Of a stretch of DNA of 64,000 bases, positions 56,326 to 64,000 are shown piece by piece. How positions within the stretch are numbered: the stretch's first letter is position 1; each line of letters starts with the position of its first letter. Origin of the DNA: DASUPK01 sp963736685. GTDB taxonomy: Bacteria; Actinomycetota; Thermoleophilia; Solirubrobacterales; 70-9. The stretch is from NCBI GenBank assembly GCA_963736685.1, contig CAVTPZ010000018.1, forward strand, positions 248,001-312,000. Reading direction: 5' to 3'. Made by a program: the position numbers and the translations under genes. The notes beneath the pieces are model-generated. The model saw only the letters and a program-made list of their open reading frames with translations, was not told the DNA's origin and ran no database searches.

Positions 56326-57495
56326 ATGAAGGCGGTTGTCTGCGAGCAAGCGAAGCTGGAGGTCACGGACCTTCCGACCCCCGAACCCGGGGAGGGTCAG
56401 GTCGTGATCGACGTCGTCCGCTGTGGGATCTGCGGCTCCGATCTGCACGCCCGTCATCACGCGGACGAGGGAGCCGCGATGCTTGCGGAGGTCGGATATG
56501 ACGGCTTCATGCGCTCCGATCAGCGCGTCGTCTTCGGTCACGAATTCAGCGGAGAGGTGGCCGGCTACGGCCCGCGGACCCGAAAGCGGGAGGCGATCGG
56601 TTCGCCGGTCGTGGCGCTGCCGCTCCGGCGCAGCGGAACCAAGATGGAGGCGATCGGCCTCTCCGCCGGCGCCCCCGGCGGCTACGCGGAGCAGATGGTC
56701 GTCGAGGAGTCGCTGATGTTCCCGATCCCCAACGCCCTCTCCCCCGAACGTGGCGCGCTCACCGAGCCGATGGCGGTCGGCAGACATGCGGTCAATCGCG
56801 CCGAGATCAAGAAGGGAGACGTGGCGATTGTGATCGGCTGCGGGCCGATCGGCCTGACGGTGATCACCATGCTCAAGGCCCGGGGAGTACGGACCGTCGC
56901 GGCGAGCGACTTCTCCGCGGGCCGGCGGTCGCTGGCGGCGGCGTGCGGCGCGGACGTCGTCGTCGACCCGGAGGAGAGCTCGCCATATGACCTGCCCGAT
57001 GACCCCGGTCATCTGGCGAACATTCCCCAGGCCGTCAACCTGGCCGCCGACACCATGAAGAAGCTGAGGCGCCTGCCGGTGGTCTCCTGGCATCACGTCT
57101 GGCGGATCGCCGACACCCTCGGCGTGCAGCCCAAGCGGCCGGTCATCTTCGAGTGCGTTGGTCTCCCGGGGATGCTCGACGGGATCATCTCGGCGGCCCC
57201 GCTGTTCTCGCGAGTCGTCGTCGTCGGAGTCTGCATGGAGCCGGACCGGATCCGGCCGGCGATGGCGATCGACAAGGAGATCGACCTGCGGTTCGTCGTC
57301 GGGTACACCCCACTCGAGTTCCGAGACACGCTCCACCTGCTCGCCGAGGGGAAGGTAGACGCGGACCCGATCGTCACCGGAACAGTGGGGTTGACGGGAG
57401 TGGACGAGGCCTTCGCCTCACTGGGGGACCCCGAGATGCACGCCAAGATCCTCATCGACCCGACGCGCCAGGGCGATGGGATCGAGGCCGCTTAG
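56326..57495 (+). CDS. Zinc-dependent alcohol dehydrogenase (MDR family)
   Basis: A 389-residue enzyme, MKAVVCEQAKLEVTDLPTPE. Catalytic zinc ligands C36 (RCGICGSDLHARHH) and the His/Glu of VFGHEFSGEV; Rossmann fold VAIVIGCGPIGLTVITMLKA. The four-Cys structural zinc lobe is not visible in the usual place. An insertion around 225-265 (YDLPDDPGHLANIPQAVNLA) is unusual. Substrate unknown. The frame is intact. Confidence 0.88.
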   Translation: MKAVVCEQAKLEVTDLPTPEPGEGQVVIDVVRCGICGSDLHARHHADEGAAMLAEVGYDGFMRSDQRVVFGHEFSGEVAGYGPRTRKREAIGSPVVALPLRRSGTKMEAIGLSAGAPGGYAEQMVVEESLMFPIPNALSPERGALTEPMAVGRHAVNRAEIKKGDVAIVIGCGPIGLTVITMLKARGVRTVAASDFSAGRRSLAAACGADVVVDPEESSPYDLPDDPGHLANIPQAVNLAADTMKKLRRLPVVSWHHVWRIADTLGVQPKRPVIFECVGLPGMLDGIISAAPLFSRVVVVGVCMEPDRIRPAMAIDKEIDLRFVVGYTPLEFRDTLHLLAEGKVDADPIVTGTVGLTGVDEAFASLGDPEMHAKILIDPTRQGDGIEAA

Positions 57496-57509
57496 TGACG
57501 CGCTCGTAA

Positions 57510-57540
57510 GTTACGACACTGTAAGTGACGGTGGTGTAAC
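57510..57540. promoter_or_regulatory. Two operators GTNAC-N6-GTNAC before the TetR gene
   Basis: GTTAC-N6-GTAAG (57510-57525) and GTGAC-N6-GTAAC (57525-57540) share one base. The second overlaps a -10-like GTAACCT just upstream of the ATG at 57554. With the site at 55669-55684 they give three matches, consistent with TetR autoregulation and control of the operon upstream. Confidence 0.65.
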
Positions 57541-57553
57541 CTAGCCGCGCAAG

Positions 57554-58180
57554 ATGGCCCCCTCCCCCACGAGAAAGCGCGCATCGCGCATGACCGCCTC
57601 GGCCCGGCGGGAGCAGTTGCTCGACGTGACGACCAGGTTGATCGCCCAGCGCGGATTTCATGACCTTTCGATCGAGGCGGTTGCATCCAAGGCCGGCGTC
57701 ACGCGGGCGACCGTCTACCAGCACTTCACCGACCTGCGGCAGCTGCTCCGGGAGGTGGTCGAGCGGGAGACCACGCGGGCGCTCTCCCAGATCTCGGAGA
57801 CCACGCTCGAGGACCTGACCCACGGCGATCCGGTGGAGCTGATGATCGAGAGCCTCCGGGCCTATCTGCAAGCGGTCCAGGATCACCCGCGCACCTGGCG
57901 CCTCATCCTGATGCCGCCGGAGGGAGCGCCTCCGATGCTTCACAAGCGGATCGCGGAGGGCAAGGCGGCGGTGCTCGAACGGCTCACCGAAGCCGTTCGT
58001 CCCGCGCTCGCGTCCGACCGAGAATCACCCGACGCCGAGCTGACTGCCCGGCTGCTGTCGGCGATCTCCGACGAGTACGCCCGCCTGGTGCTGATTGACC
58101 CCAAGCGCTTCACGCCGGAGCGCCTGCTGAGGCATGCCCGTTGGTACCTGCAGCAGTCCACGCTGCGGCCGAATACGTGA
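57554..58180 (+). CDS. TetR-family transcriptional regulator
   Basis: A 208-residue repressor: basic N-terminus (MAPSPTRKRASRM), HTH LSIEAVASKAGVTRATVYQH followed by FTDLRQLLREVVERE. All-helical ligand domain, ending RFTPERLLRHARWYLQQSTL. The frame is intact. Very short leader. It likely represses itself and the NTF2/ADH operon through the GTNAC-N6-GTNAC sites. Confidence 0.92.
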   Translation: MAPSPTRKRASRMTASARREQLLDVTTRLIAQRGFHDLSIEAVASKAGVTRATVYQHFTDLRQLLREVVERETTRALSQISETTLEDLTHGDPVELMIESLRAYLQAVQDHPRTWRLILMPPEGAPPMLHKRIAEGKAAVLERLTEAVRPALASDRESPDAELTARLLSAISDEYARLVLIDPKRFTPERLLRHARWYLQQSTLRPNT

Positions 58181-58267
58181 CGGGGCCGGTGCCTTCGCGC
58201 CAGATGCCCTGTGCGGGATCACGAAGAGAAGTTAGGGACAACGAGAGGAATCGAGAGGAGAGGGAAG

Positions 58268-59026
58268 ATGTCGCCGACCAGATCCAAGAGACGCATCCGT
58301 AGCCGGGGCTTCCTGTGCGCGGCCCTGGTGGCCACAGGCGCACTGTTGGCCACGGCCTCGAGCGCCATGGCAGGTGTTCCGACAGGTGAGACGTTCACTT
58401 CTGCGGTTTCGCCGCCGAAGCAGGACGCGAAAGCGTTCGGGGGCGCGTCGCTGCACATCGCGACCAACACCACCTACGACACGTTCGTCGACTCACGGGG
58501 GGCAAAGGAGACAGATTTCACGCTCGACCGGAATCTGAAGTTCGTCAATGGGAATACCCCGCCTTGCTCCAACACGACCCTGAACGCGGCGACGACAACC
58601 GCAGCCGTTCAAGCGGCCTGTGGGGCGAGCATCGTCGGGCAGGGCTTCCAGCTGGTGAACAACGGCACCGGGGCATACCCCGGACAGCAGCCGGTTCTGC
58701 TGGTCAGCGGCGGTCCGACCACGCTCTACATCTGGAGCCGAATCGCCAATTCGCTCACGGTGGTGGTCACGGGGGTCTACGACCCGGCGGCCAACACGAT
58801 CGACGTCACCGGGCTTCCGAACACCCTGGGAGCCGACCTGACGACGTTCGACGCCACCTTCAACAAGAAGAAGACCGGCAAGAGGAGCTACTACGTGATG
58901 GCCCGCTGCAACAAGAAGAAGAAGATCGTCAACAGCGTCACGACGACGTTCTACAACGGCCAGCAGCTCAGCGCCACCGCATCCCAGAAGTGCAAGCAGA
59001 AGAAGTCCAAGAAAAAGAGGAAGTAG
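58268..59026 (+). CDS. Secreted protein with lysine-rich C-terminal tail
   Basis: A 252-residue protein, ATG at 58268 (MSPTRSKRRIRSRGFLCAAL), signal peptide ending ASSAMAGV. The mature domain has two Cys (TPPCSNTTLN and QAACGASIVGQGFQ), NNGTGAYPGQQPVLL and VTGVYDPAANTIDVTGLPNT. The end has two basic blocks, RCNKKKKIVNS and KCKQKKSKKKRK. Same class as 14902-15600 and 53779-55263. Function unknown. Confidence 0.82.
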   Translation: MSPTRSKRRIRSRGFLCAALVATGALLATASSAMAGVPTGETFTSAVSPPKQDAKAFGGASLHIATNTTYDTFVDSRGAKETDFTLDRNLKFVNGNTPPCSNTTLNAATTTAAVQAACGASIVGQGFQLVNNGTGAYPGQQPVLLVSGGPTTLYIWSRIANSLTVVVTGVYDPAANTIDVTGLPNTLGADLTTFDATFNKKKTGKRSYYVMARCNKKKKIVNSVTTTFYNGQQLSATASQKCKQKKSKKKRK

Positions 59027-59052
59027 TCCTTAGCCTTTTCCGTTGCGGCGCA

Positions 59053-59078
59053 GAGGGGCGGTCTTCGGGCCGCCCCTC
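59053..59078. terminator. Bidirectional hairpin with a TTCG tetraloop
   Basis: GAGGGGCGGTC (59053-59063), TTCG loop, GGCCGCCCCTC (59068-59078): an 11-bp stem with one T-G pair and a C(UUCG)G cap, between two convergent genes. No long T-run. The GGGGCGG stem core is shared with the hairpin at 5321-5351. Confidence 0.8.
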
Positions 59079-59079
59079 G

Positions 59080-59328
59080 CTAGAGCCGCTTGCCCGATGC
59101 GAAGAGGAGCACCCCGGCGGCCCCGGCGATTGCGCCCGTGATCCAGAAGATGATGTTTCCGGTGGTCAGCGCCGCCGCGACCAGCGCGATTCCGACGACC
59201 AGGAGCGGCAGGCCGAACGAGATCGGGACGCTGACGTTGAGGCCCGGCCCGAAATCGGGCGCCCGGCGCTTGGGAGCCCGATCGCGGGAGGGATAGACCT
59301 CACGCCGGCCGTCGGGCAGCCGCGTCAA
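59080..59328 (-). CDS. Small two-span membrane protein
   Basis: An 82-residue protein, MTRLPDGRREVYPSRDRAPK, then ISFGLPLLVVGIALVAAALT and IIFWITGAIAGAAGVLLFA. No family recognised. It overlaps the end of the GT4 gene by 29 bp, so probably same transcript. Confidence 0.6.
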   Translation of the reverse strand: MTRLPDGRREVYPSRDRAPKRRAPDFGPGLNVSVPISFGLPLLVVGIALVAAALTTGNIIFWITGAIAGAAGVLLFASGKRL

Positions 59329-60505
59329 GTGCCACCACCTCCGCGTAGACGGCCGCCGTCCGCTCTGCGACGTCGCCCCAGTCGAAGCGGCTGAGATGCT
59401 CGAAGGCCTCGGCGGTCAGCCGCCGGCAGAGCTTCGCGTCGTCCAGAACCCGGATCGTCATCTCGGCGAGTGACTGCGGGTCCCGGGCGCGGAAACGCAG
59501 CCCCACCTCGTCGTGGGGGACCACCTCTCGCAGCCCCCCGGTGTCGGCCACGATGCACGGACAACTCGATGCCATCGCCTCGAGCGCGACGAGGCCGAAG
59601 GGCTCGTAGATCGAGGGGACCACGCAGACGTCCGCGATCGCGTAGAGCGAGTGCAGGACGTCGTCGCCGATCCAGCCGACGAAGGTGCCGTGCCCCATCA
59701 GGCCGAGTTCCTCCGCCTGGCGCCGGAGCTCCTCCTCGTGGGTGCCGGAGCCGGCGACCACGAAGCGGGTCTTGGGGAGCCGCTCGATGATCTCCGGGAG
59801 CGCCTCGAGCGCGACCTGGAAGCCCTTCTCGTAGACCAGCCGGCCGACCAGCAGGATCAGCGACTCGTCCGGCTCGGCGAACTCGGCGCGGAGACGGCGG
59901 AGCTCCTCATCGTCATGCGGCCGGATCTCGTCGGGATCGATCCCGTTGGGAATCACCTCGATCGAGGACTCCGGCACGCCGAAGACGTCGACGATCTGCT
60001 CGCGCATGAAGGTGGAGCAGGCGATCACGCGATCGGAGCGGTTGGTGATCCAGCGCTCAACGCCGTGGATGTAGGACTGCGGGTGCTTCTCAACCCATCC
60101 CTGGTGGCGGCCGTGCTCGGTCGCATGGATCGTGGTGACGAGGGGGGCGTCGAAACGGCGGGCGAGATGGTCGCATGCGTTGGCGACCAGCCAGTCGTGG
60201 CCGTGCACGAGGTCGAAGTCGAAGCGATCGCCGAGCTCGACGCCGGCGGCGAGCATGTCCGAGTTCATCCGCTCGACCCAGGCGACGAACTCGTTGAGCT
60301 CGGCGGGTCGGGTGGGTTCCATGACGCGATGGACGTGGACCCCCGCCAGGATCTCCTCGGACGGCGATTCCTCCCCGCCACGGGTGAGCACGTGGACCTC
60401 GGCGTCGTGCTCCACGAGCGCCTCGGAAAGCTTGCGGACATGGCGGGCCAAGCCGCCCTCGATCAGCGGGGGGTACTCCCAGGAGAGGATCAGGACGCGA
60501 TTCAT
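59300..60505 (-). CDS. GT4-family glycosyltransferase (glycogen synthase-like)
   Basis: A 401-residue GT-B enzyme. MNRVLILSWEYPPLIEGGLA and RHVRKLSEAL match the N-terminal acceptor loop of starch/glycogen-synthase-like GT4 enzymes. Donor site: LVGRLVYEKGFQVALEALPE and the E-x7-E motif in PSIYEPFGLVALEAMASSCP. Beside a GH57 branching-type enzyme it probably makes an alpha-glucan. The frame is intact. Confidence 0.9.
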   Translation of the reverse strand: MNRVLILSWEYPPLIEGGLARHVRKLSEALVEHDAEVHVLTRGGEESPSEEILAGVHVHRVMEPTRPAELNEFVAWVERMNSDMLAAGVELGDRFDFDLVHGHDWLVANACDHLARRFDAPLVTTIHATEHGRHQGWVEKHPQSYIHGVERWITNRSDRVIACSTFMREQIVDVFGVPESSIEVIPNGIDPDEIRPHDDEELRRLRAEFAEPDESLILLVGRLVYEKGFQVALEALPEIIERLPKTRFVVAGSGTHEEELRRQAEELGLMGHGTFVGWIGDDVLHSLYAIADVCVVPSIYEPFGLVALEAMASSCPCIVADTGGLREVVPHDEVGLRFRARDPQSLAEMTIRVLDDAKLCRRLTAEAFEHLSRFDWGDVAERTAAVYAEVVALDAAARRPA

Positions 60506-60516
60506 GGTCAGGGCAT

Positions 60517-61933
60517 CTAGGGCTCGAGCAGCGGCGCCAGGCTCAGGTCAGGGGCGAGATTGCGCACGCGTGCATCGACCGCGTCCGAGGAGTCTATGGC
60601 CTCCAGCAGGGCCTGAGCGTGGGCGGTCGCCCGCGTATACGGATAGTCCCCCGCCTGGCCGCGATGGTCCATGAAGGCCCAGTCGCTCGACTGCAGGGCC
60701 AGCAGTTCTCGGGCGGCCCGGCACGCCGCCTCGGGCTCCAGGCGACCCATGCCGAGTGCCCGGAGAAGTCGGAGCTCAGACCGCCGCGTCGCCCAGACCA
60801 GGTCGGATACCGCCGGCGAGTCCCACGTCTCGAGGCTCTTTCCCGCGCCCCAGCTTGACTCGCCGATCGGCCGCTCCTCGGGCTGGTGCTCGCGGAGCGC
60901 CTCGGGCAACGTCAAGAGGCGAACCCCCTCTGTCTCGGCCCCCCGCAGAACCTCGTGAAGCCAGGTGGGGCCCTCGGCCCACCAGTGGCCGAGCAGTTCC
61001 GTGTCGATCGCGAAAACGCACAGCCCCCGGGGCGCCGTGACGGGACCGGTGCTCGTCCAGGCGGTCGCGCACCGCGCCCAGGAAAGTCGAGGCGTGCTCG
61101 CTCGCCCGATCCGACGCTGCGGCCGGGTCGTAGGGATCTCCCGAGATCGACCACAGACGCATCCCGTTCGGCGAGAGGCGGTAGTACTCGAGATAGCTCG
61201 GGTCCGAGGGATAGCCGCGCTCGGACCAGACGAGCTCGACGGTCGGCCAGTCGATCGTGAAGCCCACCGGGCCACCCGGCAGCCGCACCGGCGTCAACGC
61301 CGACGTGCCGTCCTCTCGCGCGCTCTGGTCGAGGCAGGTGAAGCCCAGCGCGCGCTCGGCGAGGATCGCCTCCAGCCCCGGCACGTAGGCGCATTCGGGC
61401 AGCCAGAAGCCCTCGGCGGCTGCGCCGAACCGACGCTCGTGAGAGCGCAGCCCGGCATCTACCTGGAGACGGCGCCCGGCCAGGGTCGCGACCTTGGGCA
61501 GGACTGCATGAGTCGCCGCGGATGGGATCAGCACGATCCGGCCGGAGTCGGCCGCCTCCTGGAAAGCCGTCAGCGGGTGCTCCTCCAGGCTCTCGAGGCG
61601 TTCGATCGCCCGGGCGTACAGCTGGATGCTGGCCTCGGCCGCGGGCCGCAGGTCGGCCTCGCTCGCCGCCGCGTCCCGGGTGGCGGCCTCCACCCGGTGC
61701 TCGGCCAGGAAGGCGAGCAGCCTCTCCCCCACCCCATCGGCCTCGAGCTGGTCAGCCAGCACCGGAGTGATCGTCATCGTGACGTGCTCGGCAACCTCGA
61801 GCACCGGCAGATGAGAGCGCGCGAAGGCCTCGAACAGCCACTCCTCGCCGAACGGATAGGTCCCGAACCCCTCCACGTACGGCATGTGCGAGTGGAGGAC
61901 GATCGCGAGATCGCCGGCCGTGCGGTCGGACAT
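60517..61933 (-). CDS. GH57 alpha-glucan branching enzyme-like protein (frameshifted)
   Basis: ATG at 61933 (MSDRTAGDLAIVLHSHMPYV). GH57 conserved regions: HSHMPYVEG (metal/substrate His), GFWLPECAYVPGLEAIL with the nucleophile-region Glu, and after a frame change near 61050 FAIDTELLGHWWAEGPTWLH with the acid/base Asp. The C-terminal helical domain follows (AACRAARELLALQSSDWAFM). About 471 residues. With the GT4 gene it forms a glycogen or capsular alpha-glucan pair. Confidence 0.88.
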
Positions 61934-61934
61934 C

Positions 61935-62696
61935 TCAGGCGCGGCAGACGGCCAGGAAGTCGAGCGCGCGATCGAGGCCGTCGGCCCGCAGGCGGAAGTC
62001 GCCTGCGCTGATCGCCGGGATGAAGCGGTCGTAGAACGGCTTGGTGAGGTGGAGGGCGGGATGGATCCGGTCCCAGCCCGCCCGGATTGCGAGCTCATGG
62101 GCCCGCAGCTTGCGGGCATGGAAGAGGCCGAGCAGCTCGACGCTCGCGAAGTGCGGCTCCAGCAGCTCTCGGTACTGGGTGGCGTCGTATTCGCGCAGGT
62201 GCCAGGGGTTGTCCGACTTCTTGGCGCCCGGCGGGGCGAGGGTGAGTCGGTTGGGAGTCGAGATATACGCGGCGGGTGCGATGCGGGAAATCGTCTCGAC
62301 GAGCTTGTCGGGCTCGTGGATGTGCTCGATGGTCTGGAGGAAGACCACCGCGTCCACGTCCTCATCGAAGTCCTCGACCAGACCCCGCTCGAAGCGCAGG
62401 TTCGGGCGGCGGTAACGGGCGCGGGCGTGCTCGAATGCCTCGGGGTTCGCGTCCACGCCGACCACCTGGGCGGCGCGGCGGGCGAGCAGGTCCGAGCCAT
62501 AGCCCTCGCCGCAGGCGAGGTCGACGACGCGCAGGCCCGCGCAGCGATCGGCGATCCACTCGTAGACCGCGACGTGACGGCGGTACCAGTAGTTCTCCTC
62601 GGGCACGTCGGGCAGGGTGCGCTCGCCGGTCAGTTCGAGCGGCGGAACCCCCTCCGCCTGGTCGGCCTGGAGATAGGTCTGTTCGACTTCACTCAT
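61935..62696 (-). CDS. SAM-dependent methyltransferase
   Basis: A 253-residue class I methyltransferase. Motif I VVDLACGEGYGSDLLARRAA, acidic end VVGVDANPEAFEHAR, motif IV-like VVFLQTIEHIHEPDKLVETI. The start of the protein has GERTLPDVPEENYWYRRHVA. Directly upstream of the GH57 and GT4 genes, so it could methylate sugar or lipid intermediates of that pathway; this is inference. Confidence 0.85.
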   Translation of the reverse strand: MSEVEQTYLQADQAEGVPPLELTGERTLPDVPEENYWYRRHVAVYEWIADRCAGLRVVDLACGEGYGSDLLARRAAQVVGVDANPEAFEHARARYRRPNLRFERGLVEDFDEDVDAVVFLQTIEHIHEPDKLVETISRIAPAAYISTPNRLTLAPPGAKKSDNPWHLREYDATQYRELLEPHFASVELLGLFHARKLRAHELAIRAGWDRIHPALHLTKPFYDRFIPAISAGDFRLRADGLDRALDFLAVCRA

Positions 62697-62809
62697 CGCG
62701 GGGAAGTTAGGGGCTACACCGTTTTCGTAGAGTGCGATTCGGCCGCGAGCGATGAGCTTCGGCCGGCGGTCGCGTCATAGACGGGGTATCCCCAAGGAAG
62801 GTAAGACGG

Positions 62810-63832
62810 TTGAGCGAGGACATCGGAAAAACCCCTGCCATTGAGGCTCGAGGCCTGACACGGACCTTCAAGGGCGACGTCGAGGCGGTCCGCGGTGTCG
62901 ACGTCAGCGTGCCCGAGGGCGAGATCTTCGGCTTCCTCGGCCCGAACGGAGCCGGCAAGTCCACCACGATCAGAATGCTGTGCACGCTGCTACCTCCGAC
63001 CGATGGCAGCGCCCTGGTCGCGGGCCATGACGTGGTCGACGAGGGCGACGAGGTGCGCCGAAGCATCGGTGTGGCCCTGCAGGAGATCGGCCTGGACCCG
63101 GTCCAGACCGGCCGGGAGCTGCTCGAGCTTCAGTGTGGCCTTTACGGAATCACCGGAAGCGCAGGGCGTGAGCGCACCAACGAGCTGCTTGAGCTTGTCG
63201 GCCTGACAGATGCCGCGGAGCGACGGACCAAGACCTATTCCGGAGGGATGAAGCGCCGCCTGGACCTGGCAAGCGCGCTCGTCCACCAGCCCAAGGTGCT
63301 GTTTCTCGACGAGCCGACCACGGGTCTCGACCCGGCATCCAGGCTGACCGTCTGGGAGGAGGTGCGCAGCATCAACGCGACGGGCACCACGATCTTCCTC
63401 ACCACCCAGTACCTGGAGGAGGCCGACGAGCTCTGCGAGCGACTGGCGATCATCGACGCGGGGAAGATCGTCGCCGAGGGGACGCCCGAGAAGCTCAAGG
63501 GCGACCTTGGAAACGACGTCGTCACCGTCCAGCTCAAGGGCGCTGACCCCGACACGACCCAGTCCGCGATCGGCGAGCTGCCGGGTCTCGAGCGCGTCGT
63601 CCCGGCAGAGGATGCGCTGGCCCTCTACGTGGAGGACGGCGCCGCCTCGATCGCGGCGATCGTCGGACGGCTGCACGGGGCGGGTGTTGACGTTGGCGCG
63701 ATCGCCGTCGACCAGCCCTCGCTCGACGACGTCTTCCTCGAGGCGACCGGGAGGCGGCTCGAGGGCGCCGGTGAGGGAGAGGATCTCGGCGTCGAACAGG
63801 ACGAGGCCGCGGCGAGGGTGCTGGCGTCATGA
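62810..63832 (+). CDS. ABC transporter ATP-binding protein, DrrA-like
   Basis: A 340-residue ATPase from TTG (62810, RBS AAGGAAGG). Walker A GPNGAGKSTTIRMLCTLLPP, signature YSGGMKRRLDLASALVHQPK, Walker B VLFLDEPTTGLDP, H-loop position TTQYLEEADELCERLA (Gln instead of His, as in DrrA-type proteins). The C-terminal extension of about 100 residues is typical of antibiotic or lipid exporters. Overlaps the permease by ATGA. Confidence 0.93.
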   Translation: MSEDIGKTPAIEARGLTRTFKGDVEAVRGVDVSVPEGEIFGFLGPNGAGKSTTIRMLCTLLPPTDGSALVAGHDVVDEGDEVRRSIGVALQEIGLDPVQTGRELLELQCGLYGITGSAGRERTNELLELVGLTDAAERRTKTYSGGMKRRLDLASALVHQPKVLFLDEPTTGLDPASRLTVWEEVRSINATGTTIFLTTQYLEEADELCERLAIIDAGKIVAEGTPEKLKGDLGNDVVTVQLKGADPDTTQSAIGELPGLERVVPAEDALALYVEDGAASIAAIVGRLHGAGVDVGAIAVDQPSLDDVFLEATGRRLEGAGEGEDLGVEQDEAAARVLAS

Positions 63833-64000
63833 CCGAGGTTCTGCTGCTCGGGCGTCGCGCCGTGCGGGAGGTCGTCCGGTATCCGGAGGCGACGATCCCG
63901 ACTCTGTTCATCCCACTCTTCTTCCTGGCGGTGAACATCGGGCAGGTCTCGAAGACCTTCCCGAGCACCACGCCCTTCCTCCACGGCCAGGGCTACGTGG
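63829..64000 (+). CDS. ABC-2 type permease (cut by the window edge)
   Basis: ATG at 63829 inside the ATPase stop. 57 codons are visible: MTEVLLLGRRAVREVVRYPE, then the first membrane span TIPTLFIPLFFLAVNIG. This is the DrrB-like start of an ABC-2 permease. The frame is open to the edge. Confidence 0.88.
   Translation, partial: MTEVLLLGRRAVREVVRYPEATIPTLFIPLFFLAVNIGQVSKTFPSTTPFLHGQGYV

Overview
The window looks like chromosomal DNA of a high-GC Gram-positive bacterium of the phylum Actinomycetota, most likely class Thermoleophilia (Solirubrobacterales-like). This placement is inference. It rests on the very high GC content, frequent GTG/TTG starts, tightly packed and often overlapping genes, a two-subunit B12 mutase with its MeaB chaperone, ECF sigma/anti-sigma pairs, and secreted proteins ending in long lysine-rich tails. 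No rRNA, tRNA, CRISPR array, insertion sequence or prophage was recognised.

Layout. 1-5160 (minus): F-type ATP synthase operon atpI-B-E-F-H-A-G, with atpG running off the left edge. 5371-7394: an ECF sigma/anti-sigma pair divergent from a secreted repeat protein; both directions carry the same ECF-type promoter. 7396-14861 (minus): cell-surface polysaccharide genes (WecA-like and WbaP-like initiating transferases, asparagine synthase, DUF354, DUF3089) and glyA. 15.7-18.2 kb: an R2-like diiron protein, a TetR regulator and two SnoaL-like proteins. 18.2-20.7 kb (minus): tsaC, prmC and prfA. 20.7-28 kb: an NRAMP-like transporter, an ApbE/ferric-reductase-like redox module facing a two-component system, a ferredoxin, DUF1385 and rpmE. 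28-31.6 kb: SnoaL-like/hydrolase operon and a sulfatase. 31.7-36 kb: a NarL-type regulator with its PAS-GAF kinase, a lipoprotein cytochrome c, a CpsB-type phosphatase and a PfkB kinase. 36-53 kb: a fatty/branched-acid catabolism block (ETF-QO, etfA, etfB, B12 acyl-CoA mutase, thiolase, thioesterase, acyl-CoA dehydrogenase, MeaB) interleaved with another ECF pair, a GGDEF protein and pepA. 53-64 kb: an acetyltransferase, two Lys-tailed secreted proteins, a TetR-controlled NTF2/alcohol dehydrogenase operon, a GT4/GH57/methyltransferase cluster and an ABC exporter cut by the right edge.

Most notable. (i) A dispersed element of about 95-99 nt is present three times, at 22089-22183 (minus), 36045-36140 (plus) and 51516-51614 (plus). 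Its ends are nearly identical, it can fold into several hairpins, and in two copies it begins on the TAG stop codon of the preceding gene and fills a convergent gap. (ii) Several local regulatory circuits can be read from repeated operators: GGAAT-N16-CGTC twice around the first ECF locus; GTNAC-N6-GTNAC three times around the TetR/ADH operon; GTTGC-N5-GCAAC twice before an HxlR regulator; and GAGAnnTCTCTTA before both the redox/two-component locus and a ferredoxin. (iii) Six convergent gene pairs share their stop codons, four of them as CTAG.

Caveat. About 27 genes, many of them conserved housekeeping genes, are broken by single-base frameshifts, and one has an in-frame TAG. The pattern fits uncorrected indels in the assembly better than real gene decay. 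For those genes the coordinates give the span of the gene, not one uninterrupted reading frame.
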